Positions 53,950-63,330 of a DNA stretch of 64,000 bases are shown here, piece by piece. The notes under the pieces are model-generated. The model made no database searches. It was not told the origin of the DNA and saw nothing but the letters and a program-made list of their open reading frames with translations. Position 1 is the stretch's first letter; each line of letters opens with the position of its first letter. A program made the position numbers and the translations under genes. Source of the DNA: Salidesulfovibrio onnuriiensis (GTDB taxonomy: Bacteria > Desulfobacterota > Desulfovibrionia > Desulfovibrionales > Desulfovibrionaceae); assembly GCF_008001235.1 (NCBI RefSeq), contig NZ_CP040751.1, positions 2,463,001-2,527,000 on the forward strand, read 5' to 3'.

Positions 53950-53981
53950 ACGCCGTTTCCCGGAAGGGGAGCGGCGTTTTT
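53950..53981. terminator. Terminator after pal
   Basis: ACGCCG (53950-53955) pairs with CGGCGT (53972-53977), with inner TCCC/GGGA pairing, and is followed by T. The convergent pgpA gene ends 4 bp further on. Confidence 0.7.
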
Positions 53982-53984
53982 GCT

Positions 53985-54446
53985 TTATGGGATAAACGGC
54001 AGGAGAAAATACAGAATAGCGCCCGCAAAAACACCGGCGATTCCATCGTCGATCATGACACCGAAGCCTTTGGGGAAAAGGGTCTCGGCACGTTTGATGG
54101 GCCAGGGCTTGGCAATATCGAACACCCTGAAAAGGATGAATGCGGCGGCTATATGAGCAGGCGAGAGCGCCGCGAAAGGCAGCATAGTCAACCATTGCCC
54201 GAAAAGCTCGTCAATGATCACGCATCCGGGATCCTTTTTGCCGAGCGCCTTTTCGGCTTCCGTGGCCGCCCAGGCTCCCAGTATCAGCACCAAGCCGAGC
54301 AGGGCCATGCGAAGCGGAAGCGAAAACGGAAGAAAGAGCCAGGGTGCTGCGGCTGCGGAAACCAGGGAGCCCCATGTTCCGGGCATTTTGGGGAGGTTTC
54401 CCACGGGGCCGAGAGTTGCAATGTAGAGTGCGGTTTTATTGATCAT
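53985..54446 (-). CDS. pgpA: PgpA, phosphatidylglycerophosphatase A
   Basis: PgpA dephosphorylates phosphatidylglycerophosphate to phosphatidylglycerol. The 153-residue membrane protein has the family segments GLGPVGNLPKMPGTWGSLVS-like PVGNLPKMPGTWGSL, CVIIDELFGQWLTML (with the Asp/Glu pair), LFRVFDIAKPWPIK and GVMIDDGIAGV. The mentioned Asp residues are the expected metal ligands. ATG 54446 has AAGGAA before it; the frame extends 20 codons further upstream without support. It is convergent with pal. Confidence 0.92.
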   Translation of the reverse strand: MINKTALYIATLGPVGNLPKMPGTWGSLVSAAAAPWLFLPFSLPLRMALLGLVLILGAWAATEAEKALGKKDPGCVIIDELFGQWLTMLPFAALSPAHIAAAFILFRVFDIAKPWPIKRAETLFPKGFGVMIDDGIAGVFAGAILYFLLPFIP

Positions 54447-54567
54447 TGTGTTCCTTAATGATGATATTGGTGCTGGCACTTTGCCCGTATCCGCTTCGTA
54501 TTGCAAGAAAACGGGTTTTCAAGTATTTCCGGGTAAGCACTCATTGCACTCCATTAAGAGGATACCT

Positions 54568-55206
54568 ATGTTCGGAACTCACGACTTTCTGCTTTTTGTC
54601 CTGTCCGGGCTGCTGTTGAACATCACTCCCGGTCCCGATCTCATCTACATCGTCAGCCGCAGTACTTCCGGCGGCATGGGTAAGGGGCTTGTCGCCGTTG
54701 CCGGCATCGGTGCGGGGTGCCTCGTGCACATTGTCGCCGCTTCGCTGGGCCTTTCCGCCATTCTGGCCACCTCGGCCATGGCCTTTATCGTGGTCAAGGT
54801 CGTCGGGGCGGCTTACCTGGTCTACGTAGGGTTGAACTCCATCCTGTCCTCTTCCAAAGGGCTGGCGACAAAGTTAAACCAAGTTCCTTCGGCCGTGTCC
54901 CGCCGCAAGGTCTTTGTGCAGGGCTTTTTTACCAATGCCCTTAATCCGAAAGTCGCCTTGTTCTTCATGGCCTTTTTACCGCAGTTCATCAGTCCGAATG
55001 CTTCCTGCAAAGCCGGGGCTTTCGCCTTTCTGGGCATCGTGTTCTGGATCAACGGCATGATCGTCTGCATGTTGGCGGCCTGGCTTTCGGCCCGGCTTGC
55101 TTCCAACCTTTTGGGGAATAGGGGAATCATGCGTTGGTTTGAACGCTGCACCGGAGGACTTTTCGTCTTTTTGGGAATCCGCCTAGCAATGGCGGAAAAT
55201 GCCTAG
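54568..55206 (+). CDS. LysE/RhtB-family amino acid exporter
   Basis: A 212-residue inner-membrane exporter with about six spans. The family signature LNITPGPDLIYIVSRSTSGG lies near residue 20, and GFFTNALNPKVALFFMAFLP near 125. RhtB relatives export threonine, homoserine or other amino acids; the substrate is unknown. ATG 54568 has AAGAGGA upstream; an earlier in-frame start within the divergent promoter gap is not supported. The sulfotransferase gene follows after 44 bp. Confidence 0.92.
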   Translation: MFGTHDFLLFVLSGLLLNITPGPDLIYIVSRSTSGGMGKGLVAVAGIGAGCLVHIVAASLGLSAILATSAMAFIVVKVVGAAYLVYVGLNSILSSSKGLATKLNQVPSAVSRRKVFVQGFFTNALNPKVALFFMAFLPQFISPNASCKAGAFAFLGIVFWINGMIVCMLAAWLSARLASNLLGNRGIMRWFERCTGGLFVFLGIRLAMAENA

Positions 55207-55250
55207 CAGGCCTGAAAAAACTTCATCAATGGTTTCAAGCAGAGGATTGC

Positions 55251-55967
55251 ATGCTTCCCAGAGAAACAATTTTCGTGAATTACCATGTCCCCCGGACTGC
55301 CGGGCGTACGCTTGGAAAAATCCTCTCCGATTTTTTTGATGAAAGTACGATTCTCAACACCATGGATGACAGTGCCGAGGTCATCGGCCAATTCATCCAG
55401 CTGGATGATGCGGCAAAGAAGCGGTACAGGCTGGTTACCGGGCACATGCCGTACGGGCTCATTCATCTTATTCCCGAGCCGCGTTTTGTGATTACCTTTG
55501 TCCGCAATCCCATTATTCGCTGCCTGTCTGAATATGACGCCATGAAAAAGTGGAAGGATCATCCTGTTGCAAAAATCATCAACGAGCATGATTTGAGCAT
55601 TGGACAATTTTTTCTGTCCGGTTTGAAGAAAACCATTCTCGACAATAGTTTGGTTCGGTCCTTTCTTATTGAACCACCCGAGGATGAGGAGATCGGGGCG
55701 GAACATGTAGACTTGGCTCTGCAGAATTTCGACAGGGATATCGCCTTTGTCGGTAATACCGAACGCATGCACGACTCCCTTGAAAAACTGGCTCGAATGA
55801 GTGGATTGCGAATTGATTTGTCCCGCGTGCCCAAGGTGGGAAACATGAATGCCAAACGTTCGATTTCCGATATTTCCAAGGAGGATTTGAAAGTCCTCCA
55901 GCATGTGACCCGCTATGATTTCGTACTATATGAGCATGCATTGCGACGATTTGCACAGAATCAGTGA
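55251..55967 (+). CDS. Sulfotransferase-family protein
   Basis: A 238-residue PAPS-dependent sulfotransferase-like protein. The 5'-phosphosulfate loop is NYHVPRTAGRTLGKIL (family form HIPKTAGTT, near residue 10), and the 3'-phosphate segment is ITFVRNPIIRCLSEYDAMKK (near residue 82). The middle and C-terminal parts are divergent and may bind the acceptor. The acceptor is unknown; glycans or small molecules are possible. It is one of the few accessory-looking genes, with codon use a little more AT-rich than neighbours. No partner gene is adjacent. Confidence 0.78.
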   Translation: MLPRETIFVNYHVPRTAGRTLGKILSDFFDESTILNTMDDSAEVIGQFIQLDDAAKKRYRLVTGHMPYGLIHLIPEPRFVITFVRNPIIRCLSEYDAMKKWKDHPVAKIINEHDLSIGQFFLSGLKKTILDNSLVRSFLIEPPEDEEIGAEHVDLALQNFDRDIAFVGNTERMHDSLEKLARMSGLRIDLSRVPKVGNMNAKRSISDISKEDLKVLQHVTRYDFVLYEHALRRFAQNQ

Positions 55968-56280
55968 TTGCACGCATTAGCTCCACATTTTCTAGCTATC
56001 ACCTTCATATCATATCGTTTTTGTGTCTCAGGGGATGGACGACATTACTTGAGGCTCGTATTTTTCTTTGTATTTACCCTCCGCCTGAATTGATTGATAA
56101 TTTTGATCAGTTTCGAACATTAATGTGTTCTCATATTGACCAAACGAACAAATATTTGTATGGTTGCGAATAAATCTTTCGATTTCGATCACTAATCGAA
56201 TGGTGCAAGTCTCATAAGAAACTGAAATGTGTCGAAGCCGTGGGGTGAGGGCTTTTGCGGCTTCCGTTACAGAGGGCTGT
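55968..56280 (+). other. Gap between the sulfotransferase and chemoreceptor genes
   Basis: 313 bp, clearly more AT-rich than its surroundings. I see no convincing gene; the short open stretch at 55964-56173 has no ribosome site and no family look. It holds a sigma-70-like promoter and a TTCGAT/ATCGAA inverted repeat downstream of it, a possible operator. Confidence 0.6.
56136..56164 (+). promoter_or_regulatory. Likely promoter of the chemoreceptor gene
   Basis: TTGACC (56136-56141), 17 bp, TATGGT (56159-56164). No FliA-type promoter was found here. Confidence 0.5.
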
Positions 56281-57879
56281 ATGAACATTAAACGAAATTT
56301 TGCGGTGGGATTGGCTGGGGCCGCTGTCTGTGGTGTGGTGGCGTTTGTCTTGGGCGTGATGCTGATTTCGACTTCGCGTCCGGAAGGGCAGCTTGTCTTG
56401 AGCGCGTCAGCCTTGACCGGGGTCGGAGCCGTAGCTGGATTGGTTTTTCTGGCCGTGGGTTGTATAGGCCTTTGGCTCATGAGCGGCAGGCTCTCTGCCT
56501 ATATCAACTGTGCCAATGTCTATCTGGAGCAGATTGCCCAGGGCAAATTCAGCGAAGATCTTCCGGATGCCGGGACGGGTGAGTTTTCCGGGTTTGGGAA
56601 GCAACTCGCGGCAACCATGTCCATTCTCAAGCGCAGGATCGGTTTTGCGGAGGGCGTACTTAACGCCATTGCAGATGCCTATCCTTTCATGACCTGTGAT
56701 GAAAATGCCCGCATCGATTTCATCGGCAAGCAATTTCTCAAGGTTTCTGGGAAAAAAGGGCATCCTTCCGAATACATGGGTATGTCCATCGGTGGATATA
56801 TCTACGGCGACGATACCCGTAAGACCCGCACAGACAAGGTGGTCGCCGACGGTATCCGTATTGAAGGCGAAACCAGGATCGAGGGTGATGGGATAACGCA
56901 CGTGCTGCAGTTCTCCGCCGATCCCATTTTTGACCTGGATGACAACCAGATCGGCGCACTGACCATCTACTTTGACCTGACCGAGGTCAAACAGCAGCAA
57001 CAGGCCATTGAGGAAAACGCCAAGCGTGTTGCGGAAATCGCCTCGGAGCTTGTGGGAATTACCGAACAGGTCAATTCAACCGCCGAAGTTATCGCGTCTC
57101 AGATCAATGAAGCAGCCAGTGGCGCGGCATTCCAGTCCGAACGCACCACGGAAACCGCCACGGCCATGGAAGAGATGAATTCCACAACATTCGAGGTGGC
57201 GCGCAACGCCGTCAGCGCCGCCGACAACGCCAATGATACGCGCACGACCGCCCGCGAAGGCCAGAACGAGGTCGAAAGGCTTATCGAGTCCATTGAAACC
57301 ATGCGCAACCAGGCCAACACCCTGAGCGAGTTCATGGGCGAGCTTGGCCAGCAGACCGAATCCGTGGGAAGCGTCATCAACGTCATTCAGGACATCGCCG
57401 ACCAGACCAACCTGCTTGCCTTGAATGCTGCCATCGAAGCCGCCAGGGCAGGTGAGGCCGGGCGTGGATTTGCGGTGGTGGCCGACGAAGTCCGCAAGCT
57501 CGCAGAGAAGACCATGACGGCCACGGACGAAGTAAGTGCGGCCATCAACGCCATCCAGAACGGAGCCAAACGCTCCATCGAAGGCGTCCGCCATGCCTCG
57601 GAGGCCGTGGAAAAATCCACGGGAATTGCAATGAATTCCGGGAAGACCCTGGAAAGGATCGTCGAATTGGTCATCAGTACGGCGGATCAGGTCCAGTCCA
57701 TTGCAACCGCTGCGGAGCAGCAATCGGCCACCAGTGAGGAGATCCACAAGGCCGTTGAAGATATCAACCGAATAGCCTCCCAAACCGCCCAGGGAATGCA
57801 GGAAGCGAACACCGCAAGCAGTGATCTCGCCTTGAAATGCGATGAGTTGAATACACTCATCAAACGTTTGTCTTCCTAA
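56281..57879 (+). CDS. Methyl-accepting chemotaxis protein with PAS domain
   Basis: A 532-residue chemoreceptor. Two membrane spans lie close together (about 8-30 and 42-65), leaving almost no periplasmic sensor, so sensing is probably by the PAS-like domain (about 110-235; EVKQQQQAI follows it). The signalling domain (about 260-532) has the invariant hairpin tip [20 protein letters not shown] and [21 protein letters not shown] 56281 follows AGAGGG. A C-terminal CheR-binding pentapeptide was not seen. The redox or oxygen state is a plausible signal for a PAS receptor, but nothing proves it. Confidence 0.92.
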   Translation: MNIKRNFAVGLAGAAVCGVVAFVLGVMLISTSRPEGQLVLSASALTGVGAVAGLVFLAVGCIGLWLMSGRLSAYINCANVYLEQIAQGKFSEDLPDAGTGEFSGFGKQLAATMSILKRRIGFAEGVLNAIADAYPFMTCDENARIDFIGKQFLKVSGKKGHPSEYMGMSIGGYIYGDDTRKTRTDKVVADGIRIEGETRIEGDGITHVLQFSADPIFDLDDNQIGALTIYFDLTEVKQQQQAIEENAKRVAEIASELVGITEQVNSTAEVIASQINEAASGAAFQSERTTETATAMEEMNSTTFEVARNAVSAADNANDTRTTAREGQNEVERLIESIETMRNQANTLSEFMGELGQQTESVGSVINVIQDIADQTNLLALNAAIEAARAGEAGRGFAVVADEVRKLAEKTMTATDEVSAAINAIQNGAKRSIEGVRHASEAVEKSTGIAMNSGKTLERIVELVISTADQVQSIATAAEQQSATSEEIHKAVEDINRIASQTAQGMQEANTASSDLALKCDELNTLIKRLSS

Positions 57880-57945
57880 TTGCACCCCTGAGTGGTTACC
57901 GTCACTCCGAGCGGCCGATGATTAGAAATTGTCATTCGGTGCTCG

Positions 57946-57990
57946 AAAGGGGCCATGGCAATGCCATGGCCCCTTTGTTTTTCGTTTTTC
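57946..57990 (+). terminator. Terminator after the chemoreceptor gene
   Basis: A perfect 14-bp stem (57946-57959 with 57963-57976) with a three-base loop, followed by two T runs. A second stop signal lies just after. Confidence 0.85.
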
Positions 57991-58244
57991 TTGACTCGCA
58001 ACAGGGCTCGGGATACCGCTGCAAAAAACAGGATATTGTTTGAATAGAATTCATTTGGATCTTGTGTTGCCGGTTGCCCGCATGCGCGACTGCCGGTAAT
58101 GCCCGCCACATATTCCTCATGCCGTCCCGATTTCTCGGGGAGTGCGTGCAGGCTCCTCGGGCCAAGCCGTTTCTGAGTGCTTGAGTCTTCTGTTGTGCCA
58201 TGCGGCCGCAGCCATTTTTTGTCCCATCGATAAGAACCGATGCA

Positions 58245-58268
58245 TCTCACTTGCCGAAGCGAGTGAGA
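58245..58268 (+). promoter_or_regulatory. Hairpin upstream of the GNAT gene
   Basis: A 10-bp stem with one T-G wobble closed by CGAA, about 40 bp before the GNAT start codon. It lacks a T run, so it is unlikely to be a terminator. Operator or leader structure; unknown. Confidence 0.35.
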
Positions 58269-58306
58269 CATTCCCTATGAATCAAAGAAGTTACAGTGAG
58301 ATTTAA

Positions 58307-58822
58307 ATGAATATACGAACGGAAACAAGGAACGACCATATTGCGATCAGCCGGTTACACTATGCTGCCTTCAAGGGGCACCCGCAGCATGAACCCGGTG
58401 CGGAGCCCGTCGAGCACAGAATCGTGGAACTGCTCCGAGATTCAGGTGCATTGAACCTGTCGCTCGTGGCGGAATTGGGCGGAAAGTTGGCGGGACATGT
58501 GGCGATGTCGGAAGTCCATCTGAAAGCGGAATATGAAGGATGGTACCTGTTGGGGCCCATCGGTGTGCTGCCGGAACATCAATACGAGGGCGTAGGCTCG
58601 GCCCTGATGCGTGAAACCATAGCAAGAATGCGGCATCAAAATGCAGCAGGTATTGTCCTTGTGGGAGATCCCGGATTTTACAGCCGCTTCGGATTCAGGT
58701 CCTATGCTGAACTGAGTTGTCCCGGAGTGCCTGCCCTCAATGTGTTGGCTTTGCCATTCGGGCTGACAAAGCCGGAAGGGAGTATCGCTCCGCATCCGGC
58801 TTTCCTTGAAGCATCCAAATAA
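58307..58822 (+). CDS. GNAT-family N-acetyltransferase
   Basis: A 171-residue GNAT enzyme that would transfer an acetyl group from acetyl-CoA. The CoA-binding motif A is in GPIGVLPEHQYEGVGSALMR (Q/RxxGxG/A type, near residue 88), preceded by LAGHVAMSEV. The C-terminal half (GDPGFYSRFGFRSYAELSCP) resembles the YhbS subgroup. The acceptor is unknown. A promoter was not identified; a hairpin lies just upstream. A GC-rich terminator follows. Confidence 0.9.
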   Translation: MNIRTETRNDHIAISRLHYAAFKGHPQHEPGAEPVEHRIVELLRDSGALNLSLVAELGGKLAGHVAMSEVHLKAEYEGWYLLGPIGVLPEHQYEGVGSALMRETIARMRHQNAAGIVLVGDPGFYSRFGFRSYAELSCPGVPALNVLALPFGLTKPEGSIAPHPAFLEASK

Positions 58823-58829
58823 CCAATAC

Positions 58830-58858
58830 GGGGGAGGGCTGCCTCCCCCTTTTATTTT
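58830..58858 (+). terminator. Terminator after the GNAT gene
   Basis: GGGGGAGG (58830-58837) pairs with CCTCCCCC (58842-58849) around GCTG, followed by TTTTATTTT. Confidence 0.88.
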
Positions 58859-59042
58859 CATGGTTGTGCAAGGCTATTTATTTGATCGTAATGATGGCAA
58901 GAATGCCGTTTTCGTGTAATGAATATAAGGAAAATATTGTCAAAGAAGGACGGCTTGAGGCTGACTCCATGCGCCGCAAAAAAGTTTGGGGCCAATCGGC
59001 TCCTCGAGCTGTCCGGCATGGGTTTGTCACTGAGGTCTTTCT

Positions 59043-60782
59043 ATGCACAGTCGCCACAGTATTTCAGAATTGATGGCAAAAAAAATGCTGTTTGCCATAG
59101 GTGTAGGACTGCTGTTTATTTCTATGGGCGCCTCGGCTGTCATGTTCGTGATTGTTCCAGATCAGTTGTTGCGGCAAGTGACATGTGCATTTTTATTCAT
59201 ATTGGGTGGCATTTCTCTTTATCTGTATAAAATAAAAAAATATTATGTCGGAATAAATGTGATTGCCATCGGTACGATTGCAGTCATTCTCTACGCCATG
59301 TCTTATAATGGAGGAGTGAACGCTCCTGCATATTTTTTATTTTTCCCATTAATTTCTATTATAATCTGTGTTTATGGCGTTCGAAGGTCGATGATAACAC
59401 TCTTGGTTGCGACAGTGCTCGGGGTATCGTTTTATGTCCTGCAAGTTCTCGGATATATAGAAACTGCTGTCGTCAACCCTCTTTTGTATTTTGTCTGTAT
59501 CTGGCTTTGTATGGCCTTTTTACTCATATCAATATATTTACCAAGCCGTATTTTGCATAAAAATATACATGAGTTGGAGCGTAGCCGTAACCGCGAAAAT
59601 GAAGTCCGCCTGGCTGCAGAAAGAGCCAACCAGGCAAAGACCCTGTTTCTTGGAAATATGAGTCACGAATTGAGGACCCCCCTCAACGGGTTGATGGGAA
59701 CATTGCAGCTCTTGGAGTTGACTGATCTTAATGGTGAGCAGAAGGAATACAGCAGCTTAGCGAAGCAGTCCTGTCAAAGGTTGACTCGTCTTGTTGGTGA
59801 TATTCTCGACATGTCACGTATTGAATCCGGAAAGATGGAGTTAATAATAAAAGACTTCATGATGACAGACGTCTTTCATTCGCTTGAGCAAGCATTCATG
59901 CCTGCGGCCAGGCAGGGAGGGATTGATCTGCACTTCAAGGTTGATGAGCAGATGCCCGGAGTTTTGCGCGGGGACGAGGTCAGATTGCAACAAGTCTTGG
60001 GCAATCTTATCGGGAATTCCATCAAATATACGACTTTAGGCTCAGTATCGGTCTCGGCTTCCCTATTGCCAATACAGCCGAGTGGGGGGAGCAGAGTCCT
60101 TTTCATTGTTTCCGACACTGGTGTTGGAATTTCGGATGAAATGCTCGGCGTTGTTTCAGATCCGTTTATTCAGGAAGACAGCAGTTACACTCGTCAATTC
60201 CAGGGCGCAGGATTGGGGTTGTCCATTGTCAGGCGTCTCGTTGATCTCATGCGTGGCACGACATGCATTGAGAGCATAAAGGGCGGTGGCACCAGCGTTT
60301 ACGTCAGCCTGCCTTTCAGGACCGCTGATGCCAAGACAGTAGAAAACATAGCCGCGAATGTGCGTACGCTGGCAAAGGATGCCCTGCGCGAAGGTGTCGT
60401 TTTGCTGGCCGAAGATGATGACGTGAACAGATTGGCCACAACCAGGTTTCTGGAAAAAATGGGAGTCCAGGTCGTTTCCGTCATTAACGGGCGCGAGGCC
60501 CTGGATGCCTTGACGCAGGGAACTTTCTGCTGCGTCATCATGGACGTTCAAATGCCGGTCATGAATGGAGTGGAGGCGACACAGGCCATTCGCACCGGCG
60601 CTGTCGGGGAATCGCATAAGGACATTCCCATCATAGCGATGACCGCCCATGCAATGGACGGAGACCAGGAACATTTTTTGGAGGCCGGAATGAGCGATTA
60701 CCTCGCGAAGCCGGTGGATATGCAGTCGTTGAAGCGCATACTTCTAAAATACCTCAAACACGATCCACGCTTGGAACAATAA
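59043..60782 (+). CDS. Hybrid sensor histidine kinase with receiver domain
   Basis: A 579-residue hybrid two-component kinase. It has six or so N-terminal membrane spans (about 12-180), so the signal is sensed in or near the membrane. The HisKA domain has the phospho-acceptor in [18 protein letters not shown] (near residue 205), followed by the ATPase with [18 protein letters not shown] (N box) and [25 protein letters not shown]. The receiver (about 455-575) carries AEDDDVNR, the phosphorylated Asp in [12 protein letters not shown] and a Lys in YLAKPVD. No downstream regulator is adjacent. The start has GAGGT before it. It overlaps maf in antisense by 29 bp. Confidence 0.92.
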   Translation: MHSRHSISELMAKKMLFAIGVGLLFISMGASAVMFVIVPDQLLRQVTCAFLFILGGISLYLYKIKKYYVGINVIAIGTIAVILYAMSYNGGVNAPAYFLFFPLISIIICVYGVRRSMITLLVATVLGVSFYVLQVLGYIETAVVNPLLYFVCIWLCMAFLLISIYLPSRILHKNIHELERSRNRENEVRLAAERANQAKTLFLGNMSHELRTPLNGLMGTLQLLELTDLNGEQKEYSSLAKQSCQRLTRLVGDILDMSRIESGKMELIIKDFMMTDVFHSLEQAFMPAARQGGIDLHFKVDEQMPGVLRGDEVRLQQVLGNLIGNSIKYTTLGSVSVSASLLPIQPSGGSRVLFIVSDTGVGISDEMLGVVSDPFIQEDSSYTRQFQGAGLGLSIVRRLVDLMRGTTCIESIKGGGTSVYVSLPFRTADAKTVENIAANVRTLAKDALREGVVLLAEDDDVNRLATTRFLEKMGVQVVSVINGREALDALTQGTFCCVIMDVQMPVMNGVEATQAIRTGAVGESHKDIPIIAMTAHAMDGDQEHFLEAGMSDYLAKPVDMQSLKRILLKYLKHDPRLEQ

Positions 60783-61380
60783 CTCCCAAAGATGCCAATA
60801 CTTCCAATACCCTCGCCAACGGCAGCCCCACGACGTTGGTATAGGATCCGGAAATCCCCTTGACCATGAAACTTCCTATTCCCTGGATGGCATAGGCCCC
60901 GGCCTTGTCCGCAGGTTCTCCCGTGGCAATATAGTTGCGGAGTTCCTGTTTCGAGGATGCGCGCATGACCACATCAGTACTGACATAAAAGCAGTGGGGC
61001 GTAGCTTCACCGGGAATGGCCAGGCAACACCCGGTAATCACCTGATGCGTCTGACCGGAAAGAGCGCTGAGCATGCGCAGGGCGTCGGCGTCCGATTCAG
61101 GCTTGCCCATGACGTCGCTTCCCAGGACCACGATCGTATCTGAACCGAGTGTAACGGACTTGGGATACTTCCCGGCAACATCCTCGGTCTTGATGCGCGC
61201 CATGCGCAGGGCGTAATCTCCGGGATTTTCTCCCTGTTCGGGTTTGGGTTCCTCGGCCCGGCTCGGGTGGACCGTGAATTCGAGCCCGACCGAACCGAGC
61301 AGTTCCTTGCGCCTGGGGGATCCCGATGCCAGCACCAGCGGCTTCAGCGTGCTGTAGATTTTCTGTTTTTTGTCGTTCAT
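60754..61380 (-). CDS. maf: Maf-like nucleotide pyrophosphatase
   Basis: Maf proteins hydrolyse dTTP/UTP or modified pyrimidine nucleotides and were first linked to septum inhibition. The 208-residue protein has the signature [19 protein letters not shown] (near residue 15), [20 protein letters not shown] with the catalytic Asp, and [20 protein letters not shown] with the conserved Gly/Ser tail. Its 3' end overlaps the convergent kinase gene by 29 bp. ATG 61380 has AAGG upstream. Confidence 0.92.
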   Translation of the reverse strand: MNDKKQKIYSTLKPLVLASGSPRRKELLGSVGLEFTVHPSRAEEPKPEQGENPGDYALRMARIKTEDVAGKYPKSVTLGSDTIVVLGSDVMGKPESDADALRMLSALSGQTHQVITGCCLAIPGEATPHCFYVSTDVVMRASSKQELRNYIATGEPADKAGAYAIQGIGSFMVKGISGSYTNVVGLPLARVLEVLASLGVIVPSVDRV

Positions 61381-61503
61381 GGAAGCCTTGTGCCCGCTTC
61401 GGCTTCACCCGTCAATTCCGGGAGCCGACGGTTTTTTGTCCAACGGGGAAATGTAACCTGACATCACGTTCAAAAGTCTTTGAAGTAGAGAGTGTTATGC
61501 GAG

Positions 61504-61519
61504 TGGCAAACATATTGCT
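61504..61519 (+). promoter_or_regulatory. Sigma-54 (-24/-12) promoter of motB-motA
   Basis: TGGCAA (61504-61509), 5 bp, TTGCT (61515-61519). GG and GC are 10 bp apart. It differs from the consensus TGGCAC only in the last base of the -24 box. The predicted start near 61530 gives a leader of about 24 nt. Confidence 0.68.
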
Positions 61520-61553
61520 AACTCTTTGATGCACTCAACCGTGCGGAGAAGAC

Positions 61554-62279
61554 ATGGACGACTTGAAACGCAGCTTTACCAAAGATTTTGATCTGTCGAA
61601 TCATGCCGAAACGGAGCAGATCGTCGCAGGAGCCAACCAGTGGGCCGTTCCCTGGGCCGACCTGATGATGGTCATGTTTGTTTTGTTTGTGGTGATGTTC
61701 ATTTACGCCGAAAGCCACCAGGACGTGCGTGTGCTTTTCAGCGCCGAGGCCGCGCAAAAAGCCGATGCGGCCAGTTCGCTTGATCCTCTTATGGGCTTGA
61801 TCGGCAATATCTCGAGTCTTTCCTCGGCCGCATCCGGTTCGGAGAGCGTCCGGATGCCGGTCAATGAAGTCATCTACAAGTCGCAGGTCAACGGCATCAG
61901 CGTCATCAAGGAGAGTGACGGCAAGGTGCGCGTTTCCCTGCGGGGGGATCTGTTCTTCAAGGAAAACGAGGATTCTCTCGCCTCGGGCGCGGATGCCTAT
62001 CTGCAGGAGATCGCCGACGTCATGAAGGTTAGCACCGGGTCGATCCATGTGGTCGGCTATGTGGATGACGTGGAGGCCGCCGGCCCCGCAAGCTTTTCCC
62101 TTTCCGCAAGGCGGGCGGCGGATGTGGCCTCCCACCTGATCAGCACATTCGGCATGGATCCCAAGCGATTCATCATTTCCGGCAGGGGAGCGTATCGCCC
62201 GGAGTTGCCTGGGACGTCCTCTTCCAACCGCGCCATGAACCGCCGGGTGGAAGTCATAATTTTGACCGACATGATCTAG
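61554..62279 (+). CDS. motB: MotB-like stator protein (OmpA-domain)
   Basis: MotB with MotA forms the proton-driven stator that turns the flagellum and anchors to peptidoglycan. The 241-residue protein has one span (about 31-53) with the essential Asp in VPWADLMMVMFVLFVVMF, a linker of about 60 residues, and a C-terminal OmpA/MotB domain (about 130-240) with VVGYVDDVEAAGPASFSLSA and ISGRGAYRPELPG. A sigma-54 promoter precedes it. Length and architecture suit a flagellar MotB; related proteins also serve other motors. Confidence 0.85.
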   Translation: MDDLKRSFTKDFDLSNHAETEQIVAGANQWAVPWADLMMVMFVLFVVMFIYAESHQDVRVLFSAEAAQKADAASSLDPLMGLIGNISSLSSAASGSESVRMPVNEVIYKSQVNGISVIKESDGKVRVSLRGDLFFKENEDSLASGADAYLQEIADVMKVSTGSIHVVGYVDDVEAAGPASFSLSARRAADVASHLISTFGMDPKRFIISGRGAYRPELPGTSSSNRAMNRRVEVIILTDMI

Positions 62280-62299
62280 CGTGACAGGAGGTTTTGATC

Positions 62300-63175
62300 A
62301 TGCCCAAACAAAACATTATCGGTATCGTCGTCAGCCTGATACTTTTCATCGGGAGCTTCTTGCTCACCGGCCATGCCGCCGCCTATTGGAACCTGGCCGC
62401 ATTGCTGGTGGTCGGCTCGGGGCTCGCTGCGGGACTGTTCCTGAGCTATCCCTTCCAGCGTGTCACCAGCGCCTGGAAGGTGGCCAGGAACGCCTATGGG
62501 ACCCGCCAGCTCAGCTCCGAGGAAATCGTGCACACCCTGCTGGACCTTTCCGTGCGCAGCAAGGTGGATGGCGTGTTGTCCCTGGAAAAAGAGGAGCAGC
62601 AGGCCACCTGTTCCTTCCTCAAGAGCGGCTTGATCCTTCTGGTGGACAACTACAAGGAAGATGAAATCCGGGAATGCCTGAACACGGAGATGGCATTCTT
62701 CAATCAGCGCCGCAAGCAGAGCGAACGAGTTTTCCTGACCTTGGCCCGCATGGCTCCGGCCTTCGGGGTGGCGGGCAGCGTCATCGGCCTCATCGGCCTG
62801 CTCATGGGCATTAACGACACGGCCGTGATTCTCAAGAACATTCCTGTGGCCTTCATCTCCACCCTGTACGGGCTGGTTCTTGGAAATCTGGTCTTTGCGC
62901 CCATAGCCGAAAGCATCAACTACAGCACGCGCGCCGAACTGCTCAATCAGAAGCTGGTGCTGGAAGGTGTTGTGGCCATCAGCAAGGAGCAGAATCCCTA
63001 CAAGCTGGAACGCAAGTTGGCGTCCTTCCTAAGCCCGAGCGAGCGGGAGGGCAACACCGAAGCATTGCGCAGCATTACCCGCAAGTACATCCAGCGTAAA
63101 AAGCAGCCCGTCGAACCCAAGGACATGCCCAAGGATATGGGCGAGGAAAAGATCGGTTTCGCCGAAGCTTCCTAG
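62300..63175 (+). CDS. motA: MotA-like stator channel protein
   Basis: A 291-residue MotA-family protein with four spans: two at the N-terminus (about 6-25 and 31-52), then a cytoplasmic domain of about 100 residues with EEIVHTLLDLSVRSKVDGVL (matching the MotA loop), then spans with APAFGVAGSVIGLIGLLMG and PVAFISTLYGLVLGNLVFAP. The tail is charged. ATG 62300 has AGGAGG 10 nt upstream; a TTG two codons earlier is an alternative. It lies 20 bp after motB, in the order opposite to E. coli. The name motA is favoured by the MotA-like cytoplasmic loop, although TolQ/ExbB relatives exist. Confidence 0.85.
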   Translation: MPKQNIIGIVVSLILFIGSFLLTGHAAAYWNLAALLVVGSGLAAGLFLSYPFQRVTSAWKVARNAYGTRQLSSEEIVHTLLDLSVRSKVDGVLSLEKEEQQATCSFLKSGLILLVDNYKEDEIRECLNTEMAFFNQRRKQSERVFLTLARMAPAFGVAGSVIGLIGLLMGINDTAVILKNIPVAFISTLYGLVLGNLVFAPIAESINYSTRAELLNQKLVLEGVVAISKEQNPYKLERKLASFLSPSEREGNTEALRSITRKYIQRKKQPVEPKDMPKDMGEEKIGFAEAS

Positions 63176-63200
63176 GTCCGTTTCAAATCCTGTCATTATG

Positions 63201-63230
63201 AAAGGAGCCTTCGGGCTCCTTTTTGTTTTC
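63201..63230 (+). terminator. Terminator after motA
   Basis: AAAGGAGCC (63201-63209) pairs with GGCTCCTTT (63214-63222) around TTCG, then T-rich to 63230. Confidence 0.9.
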
Positions 63231-63330
63231 TCTTGTTATCGTAAAGGTTTGATCTGCTGCCCGAAAACAAATACAAAAAGGGCGGTGTATTGAATCCATG
63301 CCGAAAACCCATCAGCCGACAGGAGAAAGG

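Larger units (their letters stand above)
57880..58306. other. 427-bp gap between the chemoreceptor and GNAT genes
   Basis: It holds the chemoreceptor terminator (57946-57990), a weak sigma-54-like match on the plus strand (58056-58070, with TTTGGAT instead of TGGCAC), and a 10-bp hairpin just before the GNAT gene (58245-58268). Open frames on the minus strand (for example 57932-58201) lack ribosome sites and family resemblance. I do not support a gene here. Confidence 0.6.

Noticed and set aside
55964..56173. 69-codon open frame after the sulfotransferase gene
   Set aside because: No ribosome site, odd AT-rich composition without domain look, and it overlaps the end of the preceding gene.
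58056..58070. Weak sigma-54-like match (TTTGGAT...TTGC) in the gap before the GNAT gene
   Set aside because: Spacing fits, but the -24 box lacks the CAC part and the GNAT start is about 225 bp further; too weak to call.
57932..58201. 89-codon minus-strand frame in the gap before the GNAT gene
   Set aside because: No ribosome site, runs into the chemoreceptor terminator and has no recognisable protein features.
58919..59230. 103-codon frame overlapping the start of the hybrid kinase gene
   Set aside because: It overlaps the well-supported kinase start in another frame; the overlapping part encodes no plausible domain.
61554..63175. MotA/MotB-like pair as a Zorya-type antiviral system
   Set aside because: Zorya needs further genes (ZorC/ZorD or ZorE); none is here. 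The MotA-like cytoplasmic loop and the sigma-54 promoter fit a flagellar stator.
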